A stretch of 6,917 nucleotides of DNA from Bacteroidota bacterium (GTDB lineage: Bacteria; Bacteroidota; Bacteroidia; J057). The DNA lies in NCBI GenBank assembly GCA_003696875.1, contig RFHL01001248.1:1-6917 (forward strand), written 5' to 3'. A model generated the notes under the pieces. That model ran no database searches. It was not told the origin of the DNA and worked only from the letters and a program-made list of their open reading frames with translations. Both the position numbers and the translations under genes were made by a program. Below, piece by piece: positions 6,375 to 6,917 of this stretch. Numbering within the stretch: the stretch's first letter is position 1; the number at the start of each line of letters is the position of its first letter.

Positions 6375-6405
6375 GCGGCCTATGGTTGATGGTGCGTATG
6401 GCCGC
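6375..6405. repeat. Inverted repeat in the unexplained 3' region
   Basis: GCGGCC (6375-6380) is repeated inverted as GGCCGC (6400-6405) with a 19-base loop. It lies between the 108-residue gene and the terminator and would be part of the leftward transcript. On its own a 6-bp GC stem is weak evidence. Confidence 0.3.
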
Positions 6406-6429
6406 ATAGATGTCCGGGTAGATCTGGAT

Positions 6430-6449
6430 GGGTCTTTCCTCAAAGACCC
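6430..6449. repeat. Perfect 8-bp stem-loop downstream of the 108-residue gene
   Basis: GGGTCTTT (6430-6437), CCTC, AAAGACCC (6442-6449) form a perfect hairpin 21 bases beyond the stop codon of the small gene. There is no T run on either side, so it is not a terminator. It may stabilise the 3' end of the mRNA, be a protein-binding element, or be part of a longer structured RNA reaching to the terminator. Confidence 0.55.
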
Positions 6450-6470
6450 GATCGACAGGGATCTGTATTG

Positions 6471-6797
6471 TCAGGCAAAGCCAAACTCAAAGCCCATGTC
6501 CAGGCTGTCGAGCAGGTAATCTTCGGTTTCGACAAAGTGGCTGTTGTCCACCGCGAGGTCAAAGGAAAAGGGCTTCATCTCTGTGGTGAGCGCATAGCCT
6601 TCCAGCAGGTTCTGGATCCGCTTGGGCAGATCCACGCGCATGCCGTCCAGCTCCAGGATAAAGCCGCGCTTGGCTCCGCCTCTCAGGCTCACATCCTCAA
6701 AACAATCCATCTCCATGATCGCCACTTCCAGGGGGGTGCGATGTCCCTTGCTCAGCTTGGCGGCCCGTATGTGCCGGTTGGTAACAGCGATTTTCAT
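6471..6797 (-). CDS. Small 108-residue protein of unknown function
   Basis: The protein has no signal peptide or membrane segment. It starts MKIAVTNRHIRAAKLSKG, has a middle segment PLEVAIMEMD (22-31) followed by probable beta strands (RGFILELDGMRVDLPK), a short helix (RIQNLLEGY) and the motif KPFSFDLAV, and ends in an acidic, aromatic tail (VETEDYLL to GFEFGFA). The order 'M(K)I.VT..HI, P..VAI, LP..V..F, PFSF.L' recalls a family of short proteins of unknown function found in phages and bacterial chromosomes. In those I remember a cysteine before the P (CPIALA-like), which is absent here; the resemblance is tentative. A Shine-Dalgarno-like AAGGAAG (6805-6811) lies seven bases before the ATG, unlike the other genes here. 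The start overlaps the stop of an upstream frame by ATGA, suggesting translational coupling. Its transcript probably ends at the terminator 6323-6356. Confidence 0.7.
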   Translation of the reverse strand: MKIAVTNRHIRAAKLSKGHRTPLEVAIMEMDCFEDVSLRGGAKRGFILELDGMRVDLPKRIQNLLEGYALTTEMKPFSFDLAVDNSHFVETEDYLLDSLDMGFEFGFA

Positions 6798-6917
6798 AGC
6801 AATTCTTCCTTATGCTTGTTGGTCTTGTTTCTCTTCAACACACTCAAAGATCCCATCCTCAGGATTTTTGTACTACTGCCTGTGCCGCCCATTCTTACAC
6901 CTGAATGAGTCCTGTAA
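6794..6917 (-). CDS. C-terminal end of an upstream frame, or a 32-residue small protein
   Basis: An open reverse-strand frame enters from the right edge and ends at TGA (6794-6796), overlapping the ATG of the 108-residue gene by four bases. Forty codons are visible. The tail is basic (KRNKTNKHKEELL). There is also an internal ATG (6890-6892) with AGGTG five bases upstream, so a separate 32-residue protein or a leader peptide for coupled translation is possible. All four arginines use AGA or AGG, while six of seven in the next gene use CGN, and the base composition is visibly more AT-rich than the rest of the window. These could mean transfer from elsewhere or a non-coding frame. I do not recognise the sequence. 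Confidence 0.4.
   Translation of the reverse strand, partial: YRTHSGVRMGGTGSSTKILRMGSLSVLKRNKTNKHKEELL

Noticed and set aside
6846..6869. AAAGATCC / GGATTTTT stem-loop read as a forward-strand terminator
   Set aside because: No forward-strand gene lies upstream apart from GGT, more than 500 bases away, and the T run is inside an A-T-rich stem with a G-T pair.

Overview
The window looks like chromosomal DNA of a high-GC member of the Bacteroidota, perhaps a Saprospiria/Lewinella-like or Rhodothermia-like organism. This is inferred from three things. The Omp85-type barrel ends in a GKIHIGLVNQF strand that I remember as typical of the phylum. The methyltransferase and the eight-pass membrane protein resemble families I know mainly from Bacteroidota. 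Several start codons lack a Shine-Dalgarno sequence but have a TAnnTTTG-like -7 box close by. No database search was possible, so family names rest on visible motifs and memory.

Layout. Four genes read leftwards across positions 4449 to 1: a class I SAM-dependent methyltransferase (3730-4449), an unrecognised polytopic membrane protein (2219-3484), a BamA/TamA-like outer-membrane protein (258-1988), and the first 66 codons of a zinc-ribbon protein that runs off the left edge (1-198). Gaps of 245, 230 and 59 bp suggest mostly separate promoters; only the last pair is close enough to share a transcript easily. Divergent from the methyltransferase, and reading right, is a complete gamma-glutamyltransferase with signal peptide and all main catalytic residues (4628-6316). 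It contains a perfect 21-bp palindrome just after the signal-peptide codons.

The right end holds a second leftward unit: the tail of an open frame entering from the right edge (6794-6917), overlapping by ATGA a small unrecognised 108-residue protein (6471-6797). Between the end of that protein and a clear UUCG-tetraloop terminator (6323-6356) lie about 114 bases with two further inverted repeats and a 53-codon open frame. This stretch has no firm explanation.

Function. The barrel protein would act in outer-membrane protein insertion, and the gamma-glutamyltransferase would break down glutathione and gamma-glutamyl peptides in the periplasm. The genes do not form an obvious pathway, and no mobile element, CRISPR array, tRNA or rRNA was seen. 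The least ordinary parts are the right-hand small-protein unit with its structured 3' region, the GGT palindrome, and the repeated placement of -7-like boxes 4-6 bases before start codons.
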